This document shows positions 25,083-32,796 of a DNA stretch of 64,000 nt, piece by piece; positions within the stretch are counted from its first letter, which is position 1; each line of letters begins with the position of its first letter. Made by a program: the position numbers and the translations under genes. The DNA comes from SZAS-103 sp964640525 (GTDB lineage: Bacteria > Pseudomonadota > Gammaproteobacteria > Xanthomonadales > Xanthomonadaceae). The stretch covers positions 56,873-120,872 of the forward strand of contig CAZXGS010000003.1 in NCBI GenBank assembly GCA_964640525.1, in the 5' to 3' direction. Below the pieces are notes generated by a model. That model searched no databases. It saw nothing but the letters and a program-made list of their open reading frames with translations, and was not told the DNA's origin.

Positions 25083-26501
25083 TCAGCGCCCCGCCAGGAT
25101 CGCCGCGGTTTCCTCGGCGATGTGCTGCACGCAGGTTTCCATCTGTTCGCGGCGGGTGCGGAAGCTGAGCACGCAGATGCGGCCGAGGAAGCGCGTGCCG
25201 ACCTGGGCGCCGGTGAGCATGACCCGGCCGCGCGCGGTGACCCGCTCCATCAGGGCGCGGGTCGCGGCGTCCTGCGCGCCCGGCGTCGGGCCATCGAGGT
25301 GGAAGGCGAGCAGTGACAACTGCGGCGCTGCGTCGATGACGATGCCGGGGATCTTCGTCAACGCCTCGGCCGCCCACAGTGCCAGCTCGCGCTTCTCGGT
25401 CAGCGCGGCGCGGTAGCGGGCGGCGCCGAAGAACTTCAGGCTCAGCCACACTCGCAAACCGGGGAAGCCTCGCGACAGGTCGGGGCCGTACTGCGCGGGG
25501 TCGTAAAACTCGCTCTGGTTGTCCGGCAGGTAGCCGGCGGTGGACGCGTGCAGCGCACGCAGCGCCTCGCCCTCGCGCACCAGCAGGGCGCCGGTGCCGT
25601 AGGGCAGGAACAGGCCCTTGTGCGGGTCCAGGGTGAGCGAGTCGGCGCGGGACAAGCCGGCCAGCAGCGGGCGCAGTTCCGGCACCATGTGGAAGCAGCC
25701 GCCGTAGGCGCCATCGACGTGGTGCCACAGGCCCTCGCGTGCGGCCAGGTCGGCCACCGCGTCGAGCGGATCGACCGCGCCGGTGTTGGTGGTGCCGGCG
25801 GTGGAGAACACCATGAACGGCCGCAGGCCCGCCGCGCGGTCGGCGGCGATCGCCGCTTCCAGCGCATCCACCCGCATCCGGTAGTTCGCATCGACGGCGA
25901 TCGTGCGCACGCGATCGTGGGCGATGCCGGCCAGGCGCGCGGCCTTGGCGATGCTGTGGTGGCTCTGCGAGGACGCGTACAGCGTGCCACCGCGGATGTC
26001 GGTGCCCAGGCGTTGTTCGCGTGCGCAGGCGATGGCGTTGAACATCGCCATCGAACCGCCGGGGGTGAACAGGCCACGGGTTGATGCGGGGAACTGCATC
26101 CACTCGCGCAGCCAGTCCAGCGCGTTGGCTTCCAGTTGCACCAGCGCCGGCGCGGCCTGCCAGATGCCGGTGTAGCGGTTGGTGGCGGCGGCGATGAAAT
26201 CCGCCAGCGCGGCGGTGAACACGCCGCCGCCGGGGATGTAGGCGAGGTAACCGGGCGAGGCGGTGTTGAACGAGCGCGGGATGCAGTCGTCGAACAGCGG
26301 CGTGAGCAGGGCGTCCATCGGGGTGCCGGCTTCCGGCGCGGGCTCGCGCAGACCCTTGCAGATCGCTTCCGCATCGCCCAGGTTGCCGCACGATGGCATG
26401 TCGGCAAGTGCGCCCAGATGATCCAGCACCCGCTGCAGCACCTGCCCGGTCAGCACCTGCATCTGCGCGATCGGCAGGTCGAGGTCGGCGGGGTCGTTCA
26501 T
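25083..26501 (-). CDS. Group II PLP-dependent amino acid decarboxylase
   Basis: 472 residues of the aromatic-L-amino-acid/glutamate decarboxylase family. The PLP lysine is K295 in LTLDPHKGLFLPYGTG, the cofactor aspartate D263 is in HVDGAYGG, and H181 of SSQSHHSI stacks on the ring. TAGTTNTGAVDP and TPGGSMAMFNAI are also conserved. It would remove CO2 from an amino acid to give an amine; aromatic substrates are most likely, but not proven. ATG 26501 was chosen because the 29 codons before it are low complexity. It follows the threonine aldolase by 37 bases. Confidence 0.85.
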   Translation of the reverse strand: MNDPADLDLPIAQMQVLTGQVLQRVLDHLGALADMPSCGNLGDAEAICKGLREPAPEAGTPMDALLTPLFDDCIPRSFNTASPGYLAYIPGGGVFTAALADFIAAATNRYTGIWQAAPALVQLEANALDWLREWMQFPASTRGLFTPGGSMAMFNAIACAREQRLGTDIRGGTLYASSQSHHSIAKAARLAGIAHDRVRTIAVDANYRMRVDALEAAIAADRAAGLRPFMVFSTAGTTNTGAVDPLDAVADLAAREGLWHHVDGAYGGCFHMVPELRPLLAGLSRADSLTLDPHKGLFLPYGTGALLVREGEALRALHASTAGYLPDNQSEFYDPAQYGPDLSRGFPGLRVWLSLKFFGAARYRAALTEKRELALWAAEALTKIPGIVIDAAPQLSLLAFHLDGPTPGAQDAATRALMERVTARGRVMLTGAQVGTRFLGRICVLSFRTRREQMETCVQHIAEETAAILAGR

Positions 26502-26538
26502 TGCCGGATCGACGGACGGGCCAGCGGCAGCGGCAGGA

Positions 26539-27552
26539 TCAGGCGGCGAAGCTGCGCAGGGCGGCGATGGCGCGGTCGATGCCGGCATCGTCCACGTCCA
26601 TGTGCACCGCCATCCGGATCGTTGGCAGGTAGCCGATCGACAGCTTCACCCCGGCGGCGTCCATGTGGATGCGCAGGCCGTCCAGATCCGCCGGGTTGAC
26701 GCTGACGAAGACCATGTTGGTGTACTGCCCCACCAGCGTGACCGCCTCCAGTCCGCGCAGTCCGGCGGCCAGCCGCGCGGCGCGGGTGTGGTCCTGGGCC
26801 AGGCGCTCGATGTGGTGGTCGAGTGCATGCAGGCAGGCCGCGGCGAGGATGCCGGACTGGCGCATGCCGCCGCCGCAGACCTTGCGCCAGCGGCGTGCAT
26901 CCTCGATCAGTGCCCTGGACCCGCACAGCACCGAACCGGCCGGCGCCCCAAGTCCCTTTGAAAAGCACACCGACACGCTGTCGGCGAACTGGGTGATGTC
27001 GCGCGCGGGCAGGCCCACCGCGACCGCGGCGTTGAACAGGCGCGCACCGTCCAGGTGCAGCGCCAGGCCGCGCCGTTCGCACAAGGCGCGGGCATCGCGC
27101 AGGTAGTCCATCGGCAGGGCCTGACCGTGCCAGGTGTTCTCCAGGCACAGCAGCCGCGTGCGCGCGAAATGCACGTCGCGCGGCTTGATCGCTGCCTCCA
27201 CCAGTTCCAAGGGCAGCGTGCCGTCGGGGGCGTTGGCGATCGGCTGCGGCTGGATCGAGCCGAGTACCGCCGCGCCGCCGCCCTCGAAACGGTAACAGTG
27301 CGCCTGCATGCCGACGAGGTACTCGTCGCCGCGCTGGCAGTGCGACATCAGCGCGCACAGGTTGGACTGGGTGCCGGTGGGAACGAACAGCGCGTCCTCG
27401 AAGCCCAGCTTTTGCGCCAGCCGTCGCTGCAGACTGTTGACCGTCGGGTCCTCGCCGTACACGTCGTCGCCGACCTCGGCGCGCGCCATCGCCTCGCGCA
27501 TGGCCGGCGTGGGCCGGGTGACGGTGTCGCTGCGCAGATCGATCCAGTCCAT
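26539..27552 (-). CDS. ltaE: Low-specificity L-threonine aldolase
   Basis: 337 residues. DLRSDTVTRPTPAMREAM is the family's signature start, GDDVYGEDPTVN follows, and the PLP lysine K199 is in SVCFSKGLGAP with D168 in HLDGARLFNA. It cleaves threonine or allo-threonine to glycine and acetaldehyde. It is the first gene of a two-gene run with the decarboxylase. Confidence 0.92.
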   Translation of the reverse strand: MDWIDLRSDTVTRPTPAMREAMARAEVGDDVYGEDPTVNSLQRRLAQKLGFEDALFVPTGTQSNLCALMSHCQRGDEYLVGMQAHCYRFEGGGAAVLGSIQPQPIANAPDGTLPLELVEAAIKPRDVHFARTRLLCLENTWHGQALPMDYLRDARALCERRGLALHLDGARLFNAAVAVGLPARDITQFADSVSVCFSKGLGAPAGSVLCGSRALIEDARRWRKVCGGGMRQSGILAAACLHALDHHIERLAQDHTRAARLAAGLRGLEAVTLVGQYTNMVFVSVNPADLDGLRIHMDAAGVKLSIGYLPTIRMAVHMDVDDAGIDRAIAALRSFAA

Positions 27553-27634
27553 GAAGATTACCCCCGGGCGACAGTGTAGCCGCAGCCGCGTGCCCGGTGG
27601 GCCCGCAACCCTGGCCTTCCGGCGAGGGCCGGCC

Positions 27635-28480
27635 TCATGGCGTGCGGGTGCGCGCCTTGGCCACCAAGCGCAACACAGCGGCGGTGAACGCGGGCGAGGA
27701 CGATGCGGTCATGTGGGTGGCGCCGGGCACGATCAGCAATTCCTTCTGCGCCGGCGGCAGGGCCGCGGCCGCGAACAGCTCGCGGGACATGATCGGGTGG
27801 GTCTGCTTGTCCTTCTGCCCGACCACGATCAACAGCGGCTCGTCCAGCCCGGCCATGATGCGCAGGTTGCCCTGGCCCTTGAGGGTGTCGTCGATGTGCA
27901 CGCGCACCAGGAAGCGCCGGATGCCGGCCACGGTTTTGATCCATTCCCTGGTCGTGGTCGCGCTGGATTCCAGGATCAGGCCGTCGAGGGTGCGCCGGGC
28001 GGCGACCTCCCCGGCAATGAAGCTGCCCAGCGACTGGCCATGCACGAGCAGTGGCCCGGGGCCTGGCACCTGCTTGCTCACCGCGTCGAAGATCGCCACG
28101 CCGTCGTCGAACAAGGCATGCAGCGAGGTCGGCCCGGCATTGGCGCCGTAGCCGCGATGGTCAAAGATGATCACGTCCAGCGGCAGGTCGCGGTAGATGC
28201 GCAGGACGTAGTCGGCATCGCTGGACAACACGAAGCCGTTGCCGGCGAAGTACAGCACGCGCCCCGTGCTGCCGGCCTTGCGGAACACCGCGCCATGCAG
28301 GATGAAGCCGTCGCTGGCGGTGACCGCCAGCGGCGTGGTCGTCCAGCGACCGTGGTCGGGCGGGCCAGCCTCCACGAGCGCCCCGGGCCTGGGGACGATG
28401 AAGTTGCGTTCGGAGATCCGAAAGACGCAGGCGGACAACGACAGCGCGAGCAGCGCGACCAGCAACGACCGCAACGGCAT
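27635..28480 (-). CDS. Alpha/beta hydrolase lipoprotein
   Basis: 281 residues. The N-terminus MPLRSLLVALLALSLSAC is a lipoprotein signal with the modified cysteine at 18. The hydrolase core has VLYFAGNGF as oxyanion loop, DVIIFDHRGYGANAG, the nucleophile elbow HGQSLGSF with S150, and PGATHM for the histidine. It resembles BAAT/ABHD13-like serine hydrolases anchored to the envelope. Substrate unknown. ATG 28480; a longer frame upstream has no signal peptide. Confidence 0.8.
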   Translation of the reverse strand: MPLRSLLVALLALSLSACVFRISERNFIVPRPGALVEAGPPDHGRWTTTPLAVTASDGFILHGAVFRKAGSTGRVLYFAGNGFVLSSDADYVLRIYRDLPLDVIIFDHRGYGANAGPTSLHALFDDGVAIFDAVSKQVPGPGPLLVHGQSLGSFIAGEVAARRTLDGLILESSATTTREWIKTVAGIRRFLVRVHIDDTLKGQGNLRIMAGLDEPLLIVVGQKDKQTHPIMSRELFAAAALPPAQKELLIVPGATHMTASSSPAFTAAVLRLVAKARTRTP

Positions 28481-28863
28481 GCACGTTCCTTGGTTCGGGT
28501 GCCCGCGAGCGGGCGAAAGCGATCGACGATCGCGAATGCTACCCGAGGCGAGGCAGCATCCGTGTGCCGCGCGATGATCGCCGTGTGCGACCATGCGAGG
28601 CAGGATTGTCCTGTCTTGCGGGCGACGAACAGCACAAGCTGCGTACCCGATTCGTCCTCGATGACCAGACGCGAGATCGCGGGATCGCGGGCCAGCACCA
28701 ACCAGTCCAGGATCGGATCAAGCGTTGCAATGTGCCCCGATGGCCACCCAAACTCCCTCGCTTGGGGCCACCCACAAACCGCCACCTGGCCACGTCGCGT
28801 TGCAGCGTCGAGCGTTCGGTTTGTTCGGCTGGCCGGTGTTAAGCAAGACGGGATATCCCGCCC
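28481..28863. other. Divergent intergenic region, possibly with a decayed reading frame
   Basis: This gap separates the lipoprotein gene and exonuclease III. On the minus strand one frame with balanced composition (DPILDWLVLARDP, then VIEDESGTQLVLFVARK) runs from about 28800 to 28500 and continues into the lipoprotein gene out of frame. It has no convincing start or ribosome-binding site. I leave it as a possible gene remnant. Confidence 0.3.
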
Positions 28864-29673
28864 ATGAAAATCGCCAGCTGGAACGTCAATTCCCTCAACG
28901 TGCGCCTGCCGCATTTGCTGCAGTGGCTGGCCAGCGCGCAGCCGGACGTGGTGGCGTTGCAGGAGACCAAGCTGGAGGATGCGAAGTTTCCCGACACCGC
29001 GCTCGCGGAGGCGGGATACCGCAGCGTGTTCTCCGGGCAGAAGACCTACAACGGCGTGGCGATCCTCGCGCGCGGGCAGGCGCTCACCGAAGTGCAGGCC
29101 GGGATTCCCGGTTTCGCCGACGAGCAGAAGCGCGTGCTGGCGGCCACCGTCGGCGGGGTGCGGATCGTCGACCTGTACGTGGTCAACGGCCAGGCGGTCG
29201 GCAGCGAGAAATACGACTACAAGCTGCGCTGGCTGGCGGCGGTGCGCGACTGGCTGGCCGAGGAGATTGTGCGCCATCCGCGGCTGGTGGTGCTGGGGGA
29301 TTTCAACATCGCCCCGGACGATCGCGACGTGCACGATCCGCAGGTCTGGAACGATGAGGCGATCCTGACCTCCACCGCCGAGCGCGCGGCGCTGCGCCGC
29401 GTGCTGGATCTGGGCCTGCACGACAGCTACCGCCTGTTCCACGACGCGGGCGGCGCCTACAGTTGGTGGGATTATCGCCAGGCCGCGTTCCGCCGCAACC
29501 TCGGGCTGCGCATCGACCTGGTGCTGGTGAGCCAAGCGCTGCGCGCCAGTTGCTCGGGCGCATGGATCGACCGCGAGCCGCGCGGCTGGGAGCGGGCTTC
29601 CGACCATGCGCCGGTGCTGGTCGAATGGGCTGATGGCGCGGATGGAGTTCCGGCGCAGGATCCGCCGACGTGA
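28864..29673 (+). CDS. xthA: Exodeoxyribonuclease III family AP endonuclease
   Basis: 269 residues of the endonuclease/exonuclease/phosphatase fold. N7 in ASWNVNS, E34 in LQETKLED, the GDFNIAPDDRDV motif and the terminal SDHAPVLVEW give the metal and catalytic residues of ExoIII. It nicks at abasic sites in base-excision repair. The stop overlaps the GTG of the next small gene by four bases. Confidence 0.93.
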   Translation: MKIASWNVNSLNVRLPHLLQWLASAQPDVVALQETKLEDAKFPDTALAEAGYRSVFSGQKTYNGVAILARGQALTEVQAGIPGFADEQKRVLAATVGGVRIVDLYVVNGQAVGSEKYDYKLRWLAAVRDWLAEEIVRHPRLVVLGDFNIAPDDRDVHDPQVWNDEAILTSTAERAALRRVLDLGLHDSYRLFHDAGGAYSWWDYRQAAFRRNLGLRIDLVLVSQALRASCSGAWIDREPRGWERASDHAPVLVEWADGADGVPAQDPPT

Positions 29674-29915
29674 ACTACGTCGCCATTGCGCTCACCGTCG
29701 CCGGCATGATCGTGTTCTGGAATGCGGCCGAATGGGAATCGCGCGATGGCAGTGCGCACCATGGCGTGCTGTGGGCGGGGCTGTCGTTGCTGCTGTCGTT
29801 GCTCACCCAGTTCGTATTGGGGTGGGGCGTGTTCCCATGGTTGATTGCGCAGGCAGGGCTGTTCATCGCCATCGCCGGGGTGCGCGTTTGGTTGGAGGAT
29901 CGCCAGCAGCGGTAA
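29670..29915 (+). CDS. Small membrane protein of unknown function
   Basis: 81 residues with GTG start overlapping the xthA stop. Three hydrophobic stretches (YVAIALTVAGMIVFW, LWAGLSLLLSLLTQFVLGW, LIAQAGLFIAIAGVRVW) suggest an integral membrane protein. No family recognised; translational coupling to xthA is the only clue. Confidence 0.65.
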   Translation: MNYVAIALTVAGMIVFWNAAEWESRDGSAHHGVLWAGLSLLLSLLTQFVLGWGVFPWLIAQAGLFIAIAGVRVWLEDRQQR

Positions 29916-30015
29916 TGGCCGATTCGCGACGCGGTCGCGTCGCGCTGCCGCGGCATGCGGCGAACGACGGTCGACGATGCGCTGGCGCCCGGCGCAAGGC
30001 GGCGTCCCGCACATG

Positions 30016-30045
30016 CAAAAACGCCGCCGGGCGAACCGGCGGCAT
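30016..30045 (-). terminator. Rho-independent terminator of the 647-residue lipoprotein gene
   Basis: Read on the minus strand, GCCGCCGG and CCGGCGGC form a perfect 8-bp stem around TTCGC, followed by GTTTTTG. It lies 30 bases past the lipoprotein stop. Confidence 0.8.
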
Positions 30046-30074
30046 GTATTGCGCGAAGCGGTCTTGGCGGTCGG

Positions 30075-32018
30075 TTACTGCATGTCCACCGACTCGTGGA
30101 ACTCGATGCCCTGCTCGGTCAGCTCGACGCTGACCTCGGCGCGCTTGAACAGGCCGGCGTAGGTATCCATCATCTTCGCCTGCTGTTCCAACATCTGCCT
30201 GGACTGCGAACCGTCGGGCATGGACTGCGCGCTCTTGCGCATGAAGCTTGCCAGCACGGTGTAGAACTCCCCACGCGCGCCACCGGCAAACAGCGGCTGC
30301 TGGGTGGCATCGGTCTTCATGGCTGCCGCAATCCGCGTTTCCTCGCCAGCGCCCAGGCTGATGGCCAGGGCCTTGTCGCTCATCGCGGCGAAGATCGGGG
30401 CCTGGATCGGCAGGTTGGGCATCGCCGGCAGCGCCTTGGGTGTGCCGTCCGGCTTCAGGCCGATATTGGCCAGGCCAGGCAGGAAGTTGCCGGCCATCGC
30501 AAGGATCGAGGTCGGGTTGTCCGAACCGATGACCGCCACCGCGGCGATGTCCGGGATCGGCTTGTCGTCCTTGACCTCGACCTTGTCGGCGATCACGTGC
30601 AGGCCATGGAACATCCCGGTGTAGCCGGCAAAGCCCGGATTGGTCAGGGTGGTCTTGGCCTTTTCCGCCGAGTCGTTCAGACCCACCAGGTTCGGGCACT
30701 TCCACGGCGACTTGGACACCGCTTCGGCGTACTTGGTGGCCAGGTCAGGAAGCTTGGCCAAGTTCACGCTGAACCCGAAATCGACCAAGGCGGTCTTGGC
30801 CGCATCCAGGCCCGGCATCGGCGCGCGCAGGCTCATCAGGTCCTTGGCGATGTCGGGGCGCGCTTCGATGACCGCACGCAGCGCCATGTGCTTGGCGGAC
30901 AGGTCGGAATACCCGAAGCTGGCGCGCGGCCAAGTCGCCGCCAGATGGTCGTACTCGCCGGCGCAGACCGGGTCGATCTGCGGCTTTTTCTCGCCGATGG
31001 CCGTGAGGAAAGACGTCTCAAGTGGCGTTGGCGCCGCCTTCAGTTCGGCCACCAGCTTGGCCGAATCGAAGTAGCCACTGCCGTAGGACAGGTAATTCAT
31101 CTTCTTGTTCATCGCCTGCAGGTCGCCGCTGCTGGCCAGCGACTTGGCCGGCTTGTCGATGCCGAACAGGGTCTTCAGGTCGGCATCGGAAGCCTTGGCC
31201 GGGGCGATGGTCGCCACCAGTTGCTTGCCGGAAATGGCGATCACGCCTTCCAGCTTGGCCTTGTCCGAGTCGCCGCGGATCACCCAGTACGTCAAGTTGC
31301 CGACCTTGGCGGTGTCCAGCTTGGTGGACTTGGTCTCGATGCGGCCGATCGTGGCGCGCAGGTTGTCCGGCTTGTCCAGTTCCAGGCGCAACACCGGAAC
31401 CAGGCCGATCCCGTAGAACGCCGCATGGGTCTGCGGCGAGACGCCGAGCAGATCCATCAGGCCCTTGATGTCCTTGCCGGCCACCTCGTCCTTGATCGCG
31501 CCCAGGATCTTGGTGGCCTTTTCGCGACCGGCCACCGAGGTGGCAGAGCACTTGTCGTCCGCGGCTGGCGCGGCGCTGGCGTCGGCAACGGTGGCTGGGG
31601 AGCCGTCGGCTGGCTGCGCGCCGTCGTCGCCCGGGGCGACCGCCGGTGCTTCGGTGGCTTCCGACTCGGCTGCCGGCGCGTCCTGCAGTGCGCCACCGCC
31701 ACCGCCGCTGGAAGCGGCCGCGGCGCAGTTGGCGTTGTCCTTGGCCAGATCGTCAAGCAGTCCGGTGAGCTGCTGGGCGTAGACGTCGCCGACCTTGCCC
31801 GCCTTGTCGAGCTTGGCGATCCACTCGTCGCTGACTTCCTTCGGCTGCGGATCGATGTTGGCGATCACGTAGGGCGTATCCGCCGGCACGTAGGTCAGCG
31901 GATCGTCCGGGGCGACCACGCCCGGCCCGGAAGCGCCCGGACCACCTTCCTTGTGGCAGCCGGCGAGGGCGACGATGCCCGCAGCGATAAGGCAGGGCAG
32001 GACTTTGCGCATGTGCAT
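30075..32018 (-). CDS. Large lipoprotein of unknown function
   Basis: 647 residues. MHMRKVLPCLIAAGIVALAGC is a lipoprotein signal peptide with the cysteine at 21, and AGGGGA lies eight bases before the ATG at 32018. The mature protein starts with a beta-rich part (DDPLTYVPADTPYVIANID), then has a flexible Ala/Pro/Asp/Gly-rich linker at about residues 100-155 bounded by single cysteines, and then a long soluble domain with no motif known to me. Its own terminator shows a monocistronic unit. The start of the mature part recalls periplasmic proteins of the DUF3352 type, but that is only an impression. Confidence 0.7.
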   Translation of the reverse strand: MHMRKVLPCLIAAGIVALAGCHKEGGPGASGPGVVAPDDPLTYVPADTPYVIANIDPQPKEVSDEWIAKLDKAGKVGDVYAQQLTGLLDDLAKDNANCAAAASSGGGGGALQDAPAAESEATEAPAVAPGDDGAQPADGSPATVADASAAPAADDKCSATSVAGREKATKILGAIKDEVAGKDIKGLMDLLGVSPQTHAAFYGIGLVPVLRLELDKPDNLRATIGRIETKSTKLDTAKVGNLTYWVIRGDSDKAKLEGVIAISGKQLVATIAPAKASDADLKTLFGIDKPAKSLASSGDLQAMNKKMNYLSYGSGYFDSAKLVAELKAAPTPLETSFLTAIGEKKPQIDPVCAGEYDHLAATWPRASFGYSDLSAKHMALRAVIEARPDIAKDLMSLRAPMPGLDAAKTALVDFGFSVNLAKLPDLATKYAEAVSKSPWKCPNLVGLNDSAEKAKTTLTNPGFAGYTGMFHGLHVIADKVEVKDDKPIPDIAAVAVIGSDNPTSILAMAGNFLPGLANIGLKPDGTPKALPAMPNLPIQAPIFAAMSDKALAISLGAGEETRIAAAMKTDATQQPLFAGGARGEFYTVLASFMRKSAQSMPDGSQSRQMLEQQAKMMDTYAGLFKRAEVSVELTEQGIEFHESVDMQ

Positions 32019-32126
32019 GGTGGATTCCCCTGGACAAAAGTGTGAGGCGGTCGACAATCTTACCAGAGCGCAAACGCAGCGGTCGGCGCGAACCGGCCAG
32101 CGTGTTGCGGCCATGAATCGGCTGAA

Positions 32127-32690
32127 TCAGGCGCGCAATGCCATCCCGCTGGCCGCATCGCGGATCGGGGTCGGCGCCGACAGGCCGCCGGTCTCCCCTT
32201 CCAGCACGCCATCGATCCCCAGCAGCAGCGCTGGATCGAGGTCGTCGTAGCCGCTGACCGCCGGCTGGCCGGCGAGGTTGGCGCTGGTGGACACCAGCGG
32301 CCCACCCCAGGCATTGCACAACGCGATCACCGGCAGGTGCGCGCTGATCCGCAGGGCAATCGTCGAATGCATCCCCCGCAGCCAGACCGGCACCTGCGAC
32401 GGACAGGGCAGAACCCAGGTGTGTGGCCCGGGCCAGCTGGCGCGAACATCGTGCAGACGCGCCGGAGGCAGCGCGTCGAGGTCGATCAGGGAGGCGATTT
32501 GCGGCAGCTCGGCGGCGATCACGATCAGGCCTTTCCATTCCTCGCGCTGCTTGATTTTGAGCAGGCGACGCACGGCGCGGGCGTCGAACGGATCGCAACC
32601 CAGGCCCCACACGCCTTCGGTCGGGTACGCGATCACCCCGCCCTTGCGCAGGATCGCGACGGCTTGCGGGAGGGTCAGGCGCTCGGGCAT
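32127..32690 (-). CDS. tsaC: L-threonylcarbamoyladenylate synthase TsaC (YrdC family)
   Basis: 187 residues, the short YrdC form. GGVIAYPTEGVWGLGCDPF and LLKIKQREEWKGLIVI carry the nucleotide- and bicarbonate-binding residues, and PLVSTSANLAGQPA is the conserved C-terminal motif. It makes threonylcarbamoyl-AMP for the t6A37 modification of ANN-decoding tRNAs. It lies downstream of topA on the same strand, an arrangement common in gammaproteobacteria. Confidence 0.92.
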   Translation of the reverse strand: MPERLTLPQAVAILRKGGVIAYPTEGVWGLGCDPFDARAVRRLLKIKQREEWKGLIVIAAELPQIASLIDLDALPPARLHDVRASWPGPHTWVLPCPSQVPVWLRGMHSTIALRISAHLPVIALCNAWGGPLVSTSANLAGQPAVSGYDDLDPALLLGIDGVLEGETGGLSAPTPIRDAASGMALRA

Positions 32691-32796
32691 GGGGGCAGAG
32701 GACAGAGGACAGAGGGCGATGGGCGGTGGGCGGAGGACGAGCGCGACTGAGCGGCGGGTCTGTCCGGTGCAAAAACGCAGGTCGCGCGGCGGTGGA

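Noticed and set aside
32691..32796. GAGGACAGAGGACAGAGG short tandem repeat between topA and tsaC
   Set aside because: Only two and a half imperfect units of about eight bases; most likely simple-sequence noise.
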